Shown piece after piece: positions 33,830-41,998 of a stretch of DNA of 64,000 bases. The stretch lies in NCBI GenBank assembly GCA_903861005.1, contig CAIOSP010000181.1:1-64000 (forward strand), given 5' to 3'. The DNA comes from an uncultured Pseudomonadota bacterium. Its GTDB lineage: Bacteria > Myxococcota_A > UBA796 > GCA-2862545. The translations under genes were made by a program, and so were the position numbers. Every line of letters begins with the position of its first letter. Position 1 is the stretch's first letter. The notes beneath the pieces were generated by a model. It saw nothing but the letters and a program-made list of their open reading frames with translations, searched no databases and was not told the origin of the DNA.

Positions 33830-34840
33830 GTGCAGTTCATCGACGAAGTGGTCATCTACATCCGCACCGGCAAGGGCGGGGACGGTCACGTCTCCTTCCG
33901 CCGGGAAAAGTACGTTCCCCATGGCGGTCCCGACGGCGGTGACGGCGGACGTGGTGGCAACGTGGTCTTCGAGGCGGTGTCCCGCAAGAACACGCTGATC
34001 GACTACCTGCGCGCGCGTCACCACTTCGCGGAAGACGGCGAGAAGGGCGGCAACAGCCAGCTCTACGGCGCGGGCGCTGAGGCCAAGGTCCTGCCGGTCC
34101 CGTTGGGCACGCTGATCTACGACGATGAGACGGACGAGCTGCTGGGCGAGCTGATGAACGAGGGCGAGCAGCTCACGTTCCCGGGCGGCAAGGGCGGCCT
34201 GGGCAACATGCACTTCCGGTCGTCCACCAACCAGACGCCGCGTCAGTTCCTCCCCGGCGAGCCCGGCGAGGAGCGCACGCTGCGCTTGGAGCTCAAGCTG
34301 CTGGCGGACGTCGGCCTGCTTGGCTTCCCCAACGCCGGCAAGAGCACGTTCCTGGCTCGGGTCAGCGCGGCGCGTCCCAAGATCGCCGACTACCCGTTCA
34401 CCACGCTCGTGCCGCAGCTCGGCGTCGTCGTCCTGTCGGACGAGCAGACCTTTGTGCTGGCGGACGTCCCGGGTGTCATCGAGGGCGCAGCCGACGGCGC
34501 TGGCCTCGGCGTCCAGTTCCTCAAGCACCTGGAGCGCTGCAAGTGCAGCATCCATCTGGTGACGGCGGACGACGAAGACGGCGACCCGGTCCACCAGCTC
34601 AAGACCCTCAACGAGGAGCTCAAGGCCTTCGGCGGGGCGCTCGGTCAGCAGCCGCAGATCGTGGCGCTCAACAAGACCGACGTGATGTCCAAAGCGGACG
34701 TCACCAAGTGGGTCAAGAAGCTCGAGAAGGCCACCGGCGCCCGCGTCTTCCCCATCTCGGGGATCACCGGTGACGGGGTACCCGCGCTCATCGCCACCGT
34801 GTGGCAGGTGCTTGCGCTTCGACAGGGATCCGGCGCATGA
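33830..34840 (+). CDS. obgE: GTPase ObgE/CgtA
   Basis: A 336-residue ribosome-assembly GTPase. The glycine-rich Obg fold covers residues 1-158 (FIDEVVIYIRTGKGGDG, FRREKYVPHGGPDGGDGG). The G domain has G1 GFPNAGKST, switch region and G3 DVPGVIEGAA, and G4 NKTD, with ISGITG near the end. There is no C-terminal OCT extension, as in many Gram-negative Obg proteins. The start is GTG at 33830, giving VQFIDEV, the normal N-terminus; the frame is open to 33779 but those codons lie in the hairpin. The stop overlaps the rsfS start (ATGA). Confidence 0.96.
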   Translation: MQFIDEVVIYIRTGKGGDGHVSFRREKYVPHGGPDGGDGGRGGNVVFEAVSRKNTLIDYLRARHHFAEDGEKGGNSQLYGAGAEAKVLPVPLGTLIYDDETDELLGELMNEGEQLTFPGGKGGLGNMHFRSSTNQTPRQFLPGEPGEERTLRLELKLLADVGLLGFPNAGKSTFLARVSAARPKIADYPFTTLVPQLGVVVLSDEQTFVLADVPGVIEGAADGAGLGVQFLKHLERCKCSIHLVTADDEDGDPVHQLKTLNEELKAFGGALGQQPQIVALNKTDVMSKADVTKWVKKLEKATGARVFPISGITGDGVPALIATVWQVLALRQGSGA

Positions 34841-35277
34841 TGACCACAGGGACGCCCGATTCCACCCCCAAGCCCCTGGAGGCCCCCATCGATTCCAAGC
34901 AGCTCGCCGACGTGATCCTCCACGCCGCGCTGGAGAAGAAGGCGTTCCAGCCTGTGATCCTCGATGTCGTGGAGCTCGTGAAGTACTGCGACTACTTCGT
35001 GATCGTCAGCGCGCGGAACCCCCGCCAGGTCCGCGCGATCGCCGATGAAGTCCGTCACGTCCTCAAGAAGGACTACAGCCTCCTCCCGATCAGCGTGGAA
35101 GGCGCGGCGGGCGGCAACTGGCTGTTGGTCGACTTCGACGACGTGGTGCTGCACGTGTTCCAGGAGAGCTCGCGCGGCTTCTACGACCTCGAGGGCCTGT
35201 GGAGCGAAGCGCCCCGCCTGCCCGTGCCCGAGGTCGACGAGGTCGACGAGGATCGTCCCCTGTTCTCGTTGCCGTGA
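34837..35277 (+). CDS. rsfS: Ribosome silencing factor RsfS (YbeB/Iojap family)
   Basis: A 146-residue protein that binds L14 and blocks subunit joining in slow growth. The family core is clear: DVVELVKYCDYFVIVSARNP, then ISVEGAAGGNWLLVDFDDVV and FYDLEGLW. The acidic C-terminal tail (EVDEVDEDRP) is a lineage extension. ATG 34837 overlaps the obgE stop, and the stop overlaps rlmH (GTGA), so obgE-rsfS-rlmH form a translationally coupled string, as in many bacteria. Confidence 0.95.
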   Translation: MMTTGTPDSTPKPLEAPIDSKQLADVILHAALEKKAFQPVILDVVELVKYCDYFVIVSARNPRQVRAIADEVRHVLKKDYSLLPISVEGAAGGNWLLVDFDDVVLHVFQESSRGFYDLEGLWSEAPRLPVPEVDEVDEDRPLFSLP

Positions 35278-35735
35278 AGCTCCGGCTCGTGGTCGTTGGA
35301 CGCGGTGGCGTGGCTTGGGCCGACGCCGCCGTGGACGACTGGGCCCGACGCCTGAAGCGCTACGGCGGAATCGAAGAGACCCAGATCCGCCCCGAATTGT
35401 TCCGCGGCGACATCGAGGCGGTCCGCGACGCCGAGGCCAAGCGTGTGCTCGCCGAGGTGAGCCCGCGGGATCGCCTAGTCGCGCTCGACGAGCGCGGCGA
35501 GCGGCTGGACACCCACCAGTTCGCGTCGCTGGTCGAGCAGGGCATGGGCGCCGGTGGCTCGCTCGTGCTGGCGATCGGCGGCCCCTACGGTCATGGCGCG
35601 GCGGTGCGCGCGGCGGCGTGGCGGACGCTGCGGCTGTCCGACATGGTCCTGAACCACGAGGTCGCGCGGGTGGTGCTCTACGAGCAGCTCTACCGCGCCT
35701 ACACCGTGCTGCGCGGCGAGCCCTACCACCACTGA
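35274..35735 (+). CDS. rlmH: 23S rRNA (pseudouridine-1915-N3)-methyltransferase RlmH
   Basis: A 153-residue SPOUT methyltransferase that modifies helix 69 of 23S rRNA. The knot region is visible as LVLAIGGPYGHGAAVRAAA with SDMVLNHEVARVVLYEQLYR, ending in the invariant LRGEPYHH. Length matches E. coli (155). The GTG start overlaps the rsfS stop. Upstream in-frame codons (from 35199) lie inside rsfS and are not used. Confidence 0.95.
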   Translation: MKLRLVVVGRGGVAWADAAVDDWARRLKRYGGIEETQIRPELFRGDIEAVRDAEAKRVLAEVSPRDRLVALDERGERLDTHQFASLVEQGMGAGGSLVLAIGGPYGHGAAVRAAAWRTLRLSDMVLNHEVARVVLYEQLYRAYTVLRGEPYHH

Positions 35736-35836
35736 CCGTTCGCCCGTGGACGTTCGCCGCGTCGACTCGAGCGGTCGTGTCGGCCCGCCACCTGCGGTTG
35801 GACGTGGTAGAGGTTGGCCCCCTTGTGGAGGCTACG

Positions 35837-36931
35837 ATGGCGCGCGCGTTCAACTTCTCGGCCGGCCCCGCCCTCATCCCCGAGCCCGTGATCCGCGAGG
35901 CGCAGGACGCGCTGTGGGAGCTCGAAGGCACCGGCATGGGCCTGCTGGAGATCTCGCACCGCAGCAAGGCGTTCGAGGCGGTGATGGATCGCGCCCGCGA
36001 CCGCCTGACCCGCTTGCTCCGCCTGTCGCCGGATCAAGAGATCCTCTTCCTGCACGGCGGCGCGCGCACGCAGTTCTTCCAGGTGCCGATGAACCTGCTG
36101 CGCGGCGCTCGCGCGACCTACTTCGACACCGGCGTGTGGTCAGCCGGCGCCATCGAGGAGGCGGCGCGCTTTGGCACCGTCGACGTGCCGTTCAGCAGCA
36201 AGTCCACGGGCTACGATCACGTCCCGCGCGACGGGTCGTGGGGCGAGCTGCCCGCGGGCACGCGCTACCTGCACTACACCGCGAACAACACGGTGGTCGG
36301 CACCGAGTACGACTACGTGCCCACCGTGAAGGACGCCTGGCTGATCGCCGACGCCAGCAGCAACATCCTCTCACGTGACCTCGACGGCTCCAAGTTCGAC
36401 CTGCTCTACGCGGGCGCGCAGAAGAACCTGGGCCCCGCGGGCGTCACGCTCGTCGTCATCCGCAAGACGCTGCTCGACGCCGCGGATCGCGACCTGCCGA
36501 GCATGCTCCGCTACGACATCCACGCGGCCAAGAAGAGCCTTTACAACACGCCCGCCACCTTCGCGATCTACGTGGTCGAGCGGATGTGCGCGTGGATCGA
36601 GTCCCAGGGCGGCGTGGCCGCGATCGAGGACCGCAACGCCCGCAAGTCCGCGCGCCTCTACGCCGCGATCGACCAGAGCCCGCTGTTTCAGGGCAAGGTC
36701 CGGCCGGACTCCCGCTCGCGCATGAACGTCACCTTCACCACCGGCACGCCAGAGCTGGACGCCAAGTTCGTCGCCGAGGCGAACATCAACGGATTGCTTG
36801 GCTTGAAGGGCCACAGCTCGGTGGGCGGTCTGCGCGCCAGCTTGTACAACGCGCAGCCCGAGGAGGCGGTCGAGGTGCTGGTCGGCTTCCTCGCGGACTT
36901 CGCGGCGCGCAACTCGGTCGGCAAGGCCTGA
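35837..36931 (+). CDS. serC: Phosphoserine aminotransferase
   Basis: A 364-residue PLP-dependent class-V aminotransferase of serine synthesis, converting 3-phosphohydroxypyruvate to phosphoserine with glutamate as donor. The start MARAFNFSAGPALIPEPV is the family N-terminus. LEISHRSKAF, LFLHGGARTQFFQVPMNL and the PLP-binding Lys in YAGAQKNLGPAG are all present, and the C-terminal LLGLKGHSSVGGLRASLYNA is typical. GGAGG precedes the ATG by 5 nt. It begins 101 bp after rlmH and probably has its own promoter; no serA or serB is seen nearby. Confidence 0.96.
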   Translation: MARAFNFSAGPALIPEPVIREAQDALWELEGTGMGLLEISHRSKAFEAVMDRARDRLTRLLRLSPDQEILFLHGGARTQFFQVPMNLLRGARATYFDTGVWSAGAIEEAARFGTVDVPFSSKSTGYDHVPRDGSWGELPAGTRYLHYTANNTVVGTEYDYVPTVKDAWLIADASSNILSRDLDGSKFDLLYAGAQKNLGPAGVTLVVIRKTLLDAADRDLPSMLRYDIHAAKKSLYNTPATFAIYVVERMCAWIESQGGVAAIEDRNARKSARLYAAIDQSPLFQGKVRPDSRSRMNVTFTTGTPELDAKFVAEANINGLLGLKGHSSVGGLRASLYNAQPEEAVEVLVGFLADFAARNSVGKA

Positions 36932-36955
36932 TCGTTCTTCGTACCGGCCGGGCCG

Positions 36956-36980
36956 CAACGCCGATCGTTCCTCGGCGTTG
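36956..36980 (+). terminator. Hairpin after serC
   Basis: CAACGCCGA, loop TCGTTCC, TCGGCGTTG: a perfect 9-bp stem 24 bases after the serC stop codon. No T-run follows; a role as transcript end or stabiliser is likely but unproven. The rest of the 165-bp gap before the next gene shows no clear promoter. Confidence 0.5.
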
Positions 36981-37096
36981 GACCCGGGTAAAGCCGTCGT
37001 CTTTCGTGTCGATGAATGCAGGGGTGACGCGCCCTGCTCCGCCGGGCGATACTGCGCCGTACGGCCGGCACGGACTGCGCACGGCCAGGGGACTGC

Positions 37097-40000
37097 ATGG
37101 ACATCGGCATCGGCGTTCCGCCACCTCCCAAGTCGTTCGTCGGGCGACAGCAGGAGTTGGAGTACCTGGGTGGCTGGCTGCGGCCGGGTCGCAGCCTCGC
37201 GCTCGTCGCGGAGGCCGGCACCACCGGCGTCGGCCGCACCTCGCTCGCTCGGGCCTTCGCCCACGAGACCCGCGCCTTCAAGGGCGTGCTCGGGTGGACG
37301 CTCCAGGCCGACGGCCCCCGTCCCCACGCCGCGCTGCGTCGCTGGGCGCTCCGCCTGGGCGCGCCGATCCGCGGTCGCATCAGCCTGGGCCAGCTCCTCG
37401 CTGAGATCTCCACCGCCTTGCGGGCCGCGGGCCCCGTCCTGGTCGTGATCGACGGCGTGCGCGAGCGCGACGTCAGCGTTGTCCGCCGCGTGATCACCGC
37501 GCTCCCGTCCGACGCGTGCGTGCTCTACACCATCGACGACCTCAAGGCGGCCGACCGCATCGGCGCGCGCACGCTCGAGATCGCGCCCCTGGGTGACGAC
37601 GAAGGCATCGAGCTGCTCGAGGCTGTGATCGGTTCGGCCGTGCCCAGCATCATCGCGGGCGCCATGCTCCAGGCCGTCGGCTACCTGCCACTCGGCGTCG
37701 TGTTGGCCGGTTCGCGCCTACGTCAGGCCACCGGCGAAGAGTCCGGCTCTTGGGGCGGTGAGGTTGATCCGCGTCGTGCGGCGCGCCTCGGCGGCCCGAT
37801 CGGCGTCGCCCGATCCTTCCTCGACGCCTACCGTCGCCTGGGCGAGGGCACCGCGCGCGTGCTTCGCGCCACCGGCTTGTTCCAGCACGGCCCCATCCAC
37901 GCCGAGCGCCTGTCCGCGCTGCTCGGGTTGGACCTCAAGGTCGCCACCACCGAGCTCGAACGCCTCGCGGGCTACGGCATCATCGAGCCGCTCGACACCG
38001 GCGCGTGGATGTCGCACGCCCTGGTGTCCGGCTACGCGTACCGCCTGCTGGAGGAGTCCGGCGAACTGGACCGCCTGCAGAAGCGTAGCCTGTCGTTGGT
38101 GCTCCAGTCTGAGGGCGCGCCCGGCGGCGGCCTGACCCCGTCGGACATCCTCGACGTCGTGCACCGCTCGATCGAGCGCGGCGACCTGGAAGACATGACC
38201 GCGCTCGCCACCCGCATCGGCGACGAGCTGGCGTCGTGGTGCTTGGAGGGCGCGCTGGCGCTGGTGGGCGAGGCCCGCGAGCGCGCGCAGGCGACGCGCA
38301 ACCGCGCGCTCGGCATCCTCAAGACCCGGCACGAGGCGCTGCTGGAGTCGGCGGCCTCGCTGGGCGTGAAGGACGAGGACGTGCGCCTGGACGGCTCCGA
38401 GCCGGATGAGGAGGTCTTTGACGTCCGCCCCGTGAACGCGCCCGCGCCCGCGCCGGCCAAGGCTGGCGGGCGTTCGGACGACGCGGTGGCCGACCCGCTC
38501 ACCGAGGAGCTTGGCGGCTTTGCGCCTGCGCCCGCACCCGCTGCAGAGCCCGTGCGCGCGCCGGTGACGCCCGACGAGCCCACCTTCGCCGCTGTGGTGC
38601 CCACGCCCAAGCCGCCCGCCGCCGACGCGTGGTGGGTGGTTCGCCCCGACACCGCCGAAGCGGCCGCCGCCAAGAAGGCGTCCGAGGACTGGAGCACGCC
38701 GCCGCGCGTCAGCTCCGCGTCGCAGAACCAGCTCCGCGCCGCGGTGGACGAGGTCGAGCGAAACCCCGTCGCCCCCGACCCCTCCGGCGCGCAAGACGAG
38801 CAGGAGAAGACGGTCGGTCGCCCGGTGCGCGCGTTCCAGCGCGGCGCGCCGGATGGCCCCGATGACGCGCGCATGTACGGCGCCGCGAAGCACGCGGCGA
38901 CGCTGCGCGGAGACTCGACCGAGCAGGTCCGCGCGGACTGCCTGGTGCGCGCGCGCGCCGCGTCCTCGTCGGCGGCGGACATCCAGGATCGCCTCTCGCT
39001 TCGGCTGGAAGAGGGCGAGCGCGACCTGCGCGGCCGCCAGGACCCGGTGCTGCGGGCGCCGATCGATCGCATCACCGTGCTGACCCGCTCCGTCGTCGAT
39101 CAGGTTCGTGCCGCGCGCGCCTCGATCGCCGTGATCGAGCACGCCGGAGATCTGGAGCGCATGCGTCGCGCGGCCGAGCGCGCGGAGCGCGCCCGGGACG
39201 TGTCGGTGGAGGCCGTCGAAGAGGCGGACGCGCTGTGGACGGCGTTCTACGACTCGCTGTCCAACCTGCAGGAGTCCGCGGCGCGTCGACGCGCGGCCGT
39301 GCAGCGCGCGCGCAACGATGTCGCCGCCGCGCGCACGGCGATGGACGAGGCCACGCACCGCGTCAACGCTTGGCGCTCGGTCGACACCACCGCCGACTGG
39401 TCGCAGGTCGACGTGCTGCTCACCAAGGCCACCGAGGCCTTCGCGCGCGCTGAGGTCGCCTCGGCCACGCTGGAGTCGGGTGGAGATCCGGAGACCGCGT
39501 CGTCGGTCGCGTCGGACGCCCGTCGCGACGCGGAGCGCTTCGCCCGCGAGGCCACCTCGCTCGGCAACCGCGTGGTGGAGACGTCTCGTGAGATCAAGCG
39601 CACCCGCGAGGTGCAGCGCGAGGTCGCGGACCACGTCGATCGCATCGACCGCGACGCGATCAGCTTCGACGCGCTGCGTGACGAGCTGCTCGTGCGGATG
39701 GCGGGCAGCACCGACGACGCGGCCGCCGGCCTGTCCCGTCGCATCGACGCGCTGACGACCCGCGTGCACCGCGGTCGCCGCTTCGCGTCGTCTCAGGGCA
39801 ACGCGAACGTGGACGCCGACGGCACCGAACGCCTAGCGGCCACCGCGCGTGACGTGGGCGCTTGCCTCGCCGAGATCCAGCGCCTGGCCACAGAGGTCGA
39901 CGCGTGGGTCAAGTCTCGCGGCTCGGCCGAGGTGGACTCGGCGCGTTTCGAGCTGATCGCCGAGTCGCTGACGCAGCTCGCGATGATGGAGTCGACGGGG

Positions 40001-41980
40001 GCGGTGGCGCGTCGCGCGTCCAGCCGCGCGTACGGTGCGGCCGCCGGCGTGGACGACGCTGAGGTCGGGCGCCTGGTGGGCCAGCTTGAGTCAGCGGAGG
40101 TCGCGCTGCGCGACGCGCTCGAGTCGGCGCGCGGCGCGGTCGACGCGATCGAGTCTGCGCAGTCCAAGGTCGGCGCTGAGGCGGCGGCGCAGTCTGCGAA
40201 TGCGGTGATGGACGTCGCGGTGGTCCACGCCGATCGCGTGCGCTCCACCGCTGAGACCCTGATCCAGGCGGCGGACGCGCGTCGTGCGTCGCTGCTCGAC
40301 ATGCTGCGCGAGGACGGTCGCGCGCTGGCTGAGCGCGTGCTGCAGAGCACCGTCGACGTCACGCGGGTCTCCGACGAGGCGAACGTGCTCGGGTCGTCTG
40401 CGGGCGCAGGCGGAACGCCCTGGTTGGAGGCGATCTCCGCGGCCCTGGCGCGCGCGACCGACGCGCGCGAGGCGGTGCAGGAAGGCGAGCGTCGCCTGCG
40501 GCACTACGGCGATCCGGGCGTGCTCACGCGCGTGGTGGACGCCATGCAGGACGCGTCGGACGTGTCGTCTGCGGCCGTGATCGAGGTCGAGGTCGCGCGG
40601 GCGAAGCTGCGCTCCCTGGCCGGTCGCGCGGCGACCGAGGCGCGCGCCGAGGTGAAGACCGAGCCGATGTTCGAGTCGGACGAGCGCACCGATCCGACGG
40701 TCATCCTCTCGCCGATGTCGGAGCGGACGCTCACGTCGATCACCGTGGCCCGTATCTCCGAGCTGGACGGTCTGGACGAGGACGTGTCGGTGGCGCTGCC
40801 CGCGGGTTCGCGCGTCGAGGCGACCCTCCCCGTGGTCGAGGTCACCGCAGGCCGCGGCGGCGCGTCGGAGCTGACCGTCCCGTCGGTGACGTCGAACCTG
40901 CCCTTGGGCGAAGAGGCCTACTGGGTCGACGAGCACACGTCGGAGCTGGAGTTCGCTCCGGTGATCACGCCCGCCGTCGTCGCAGCTGCCCCCGCCGTCG
41001 CTGAGCCCGCGCTCGACGACGAGGACGGGATGACGGTGGTCGACAAGCCGGTGGAGGTCGACTTCGACGAGTTCGACATGATGGAGGCGCCGGTCACCGA
41101 CGCCGACCGCGCCGAAGCGGAGGCCGCCGTCGCGTGGGCCAAGGTCCGCGCCGCGCGCGCTCGCTCGTCGTTCGACGGCGCGCGTCGCGCGCTGACGGTG
41201 TCGTCCGATCTTGCGGTGTGGGCCTCGCTGGTCGAGGGTCGCTCGATGATGGCCGCGGAGGCGAGCCGCCTCGACGACGTGATCGACTCCGTGCACGGCC
41301 GCTTGGCCTGCGCGCACCGCGTCAGCTTCCTGGCCGAGGCGGTCATCCGCCTCGCGAGCGAGTTCCGCCCGGGTCCGCTGCCGCCCGAGGTGCGCCGTGA
41401 CCTGCGCGAGCGCGCGGTGCGCCCGGTGCAGACCTACGACCCGGCTGTGGTCCGGGATCTGGCGGCCTGGGATGTGGCGGTCGACGCGTGGTCGGCCGGC
41501 TGGACCGAGCGCAGCGTCCTCGACGCCCGCGACACCGCCCGCGTGGCGATCGCGGTCGCGCGTCGCGCGCGCCCGGGTGATCGCACGGCGGCGCACGGTG
41601 CGGCCCGCGACGCGGTGGACGCGCTCGCCGCGGCGCTCCGCGAGGCGGCCCGCGTTCGTGACGCCGCGTGGTCGGACGTGAACGCCCGCGGCGCGGGCCA
41701 CGCCCGCGCGGCCTGGGCGGCGCTGCGCGTGGAGGACCTCTCCGGTGCGCTGGAGCAGGCCCGCGCGGCGGCGCAGATTTCGGCGGCGCCTGAGGTGCGG
41801 GTGACCGCGTCGCTGGTGCTGCGCGCGCTCGGTCGTGTGCATGAGGCCGAGGCCTGCCTGGAAGGCGTCGACCACCCGCTCGCGGCGCGCGTGCGGTCGC
41901 TCGACGCGGGGCCGCTCCCCGTGGAGCCCGTCCACCGCAGCGTCCTCGCGGCGGTCGAAGCGCGCGACGCGATCCACTGA
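37097..41980 (+). CDS. Giant STAND/NB-ARC-like protein with long helical tail
   Basis: A 1627-residue protein. Residues ~10-330 resemble an NB-ARC/STAND nucleotide-binding module: FVGRQQELEYLGGWL, P-loop GTTGVGRTS (about residues 41-49) and Walker B VLVVIDGV (about 115). A winged-helix-like region follows (RVLRATGLFQHGPIHAERLS). The P-loop Lys is Arg. Residues ~430-560 are Ala/Pro-rich. From ~600 on the chain is nearly all Ala, Arg, Glu, Asp and Val in long charged helices with coiled-coil character. An acidic, Thr-containing stretch (ERTDPTVILSPM, GMTVVDKPVEVDFDEFD) lies at ~1195-1340. No signal or membrane segment is seen. The gene is monocistronic. Function is unknown; a signalling scaffold is a reasonable idea. 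Confidence 0.8.
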   Translation: MDIGIGVPPPPKSFVGRQQELEYLGGWLRPGRSLALVAEAGTTGVGRTSLARAFAHETRAFKGVLGWTLQADGPRPHAALRRWALRLGAPIRGRISLGQLLAEISTALRAAGPVLVVIDGVRERDVSVVRRVITALPSDACVLYTIDDLKAADRIGARTLEIAPLGDDEGIELLEAVIGSAVPSIIAGAMLQAVGYLPLGVVLAGSRLRQATGEESGSWGGEVDPRRAARLGGPIGVARSFLDAYRRLGEGTARVLRATGLFQHGPIHAERLSALLGLDLKVATTELERLAGYGIIEPLDTGAWMSHALVSGYAYRLLEESGELDRLQKRSLSLVLQSEGAPGGGLTPSDILDVVHRSIERGDLEDMTALATRIGDELASWCLEGALALVGEARERAQATRNRALGILKTRHEALLESAASLGVKDEDVRLDGSEPDEEVFDVRPVNAPAPAPAKAGGRSDDAVADPLTEELGGFAPAPAPAAEPVRAPVTPDEPTFAAVVPTPKPPAADAWWVVRPDTAEAAAAKKASEDWSTPPRVSSASQNQLRAAVDEVERNPVAPDPSGAQDEQEKTVGRPVRAFQRGAPDGPDDARMYGAAKHAATLRGDSTEQVRADCLVRARAASSSAADIQDRLSLRLEEGERDLRGRQDPVLRAPIDRITVLTRSVVDQVRAARASIAVIEHAGDLERMRRAAERAERARDVSVEAVEEADALWTAFYDSLSNLQESAARRRAAVQRARNDVAAARTAMDEATHRVNAWRSVDTTADWSQVDVLLTKATEAFARAEVASATLESGGDPETASSVASDARRDAERFAREATSLGNRVVETSREIKRTREVQREVADHVDRIDRDAISFDALRDELLVRMAGSTDDAAAGLSRRIDALTTRVHRGRRFASSQGNANVDADGTERLAATARDVGACLAEIQRLATEVDAWVKSRGSAEVDSARFELIAESLTQLAMMESTGAVARRASSRAYGAAAGVDDAEVGRLVGQLESAEVALRDALESARGAVDAIESAQSKVGAEAAAQSANAVMDVAVVHADRVRSTAETLIQAADARRASLLDMLREDGRALAERVLQSTVDVTRVSDEANVLGSSAGAGGTPWLEAISAALARATDAREAVQEGERRLRHYGDPGVLTRVVDAMQDASDVSSAAVIEVEVARAKLRSLAGRAATEARAEVKTEPMFESDERTDPTVILSPMSERTLTSITVARISELDGLDEDVSVALPAGSRVEATLPVVEVTAGRGGASELTVPSVTSNLPLGEEAYWVDEHTSELEFAPVITPAVVAAAPAVAEPALDDEDGMTVVDKPVEVDFDEFDMMEAPVTDADRAEAEAAVAWAKVRAARARSSFDGARRALTVSSDLAVWASLVEGRSMMAAEASRLDDVIDSVHGRLACAHRVSFLAEAVIRLASEFRPGPLPPEVRRDLRERAVRPVQTYDPAVVRDLAAWDVAVDAWSAGWTERSVLDARDTARVAIAVARRARPGDRTAAHGAARDAVDALAAALREAARVRDAAWSDVNARGAGHARAAWAALRVEDLSGALEQARAAAQISAAPEVRVTASLVLRALGRVHEAEACLEGVDHPLAARVRSLDAGPLPVEPVHRSVLAAVEARDAIH

Positions 41981-41998
41981 CCTTCGTCCTCGGGCCCG

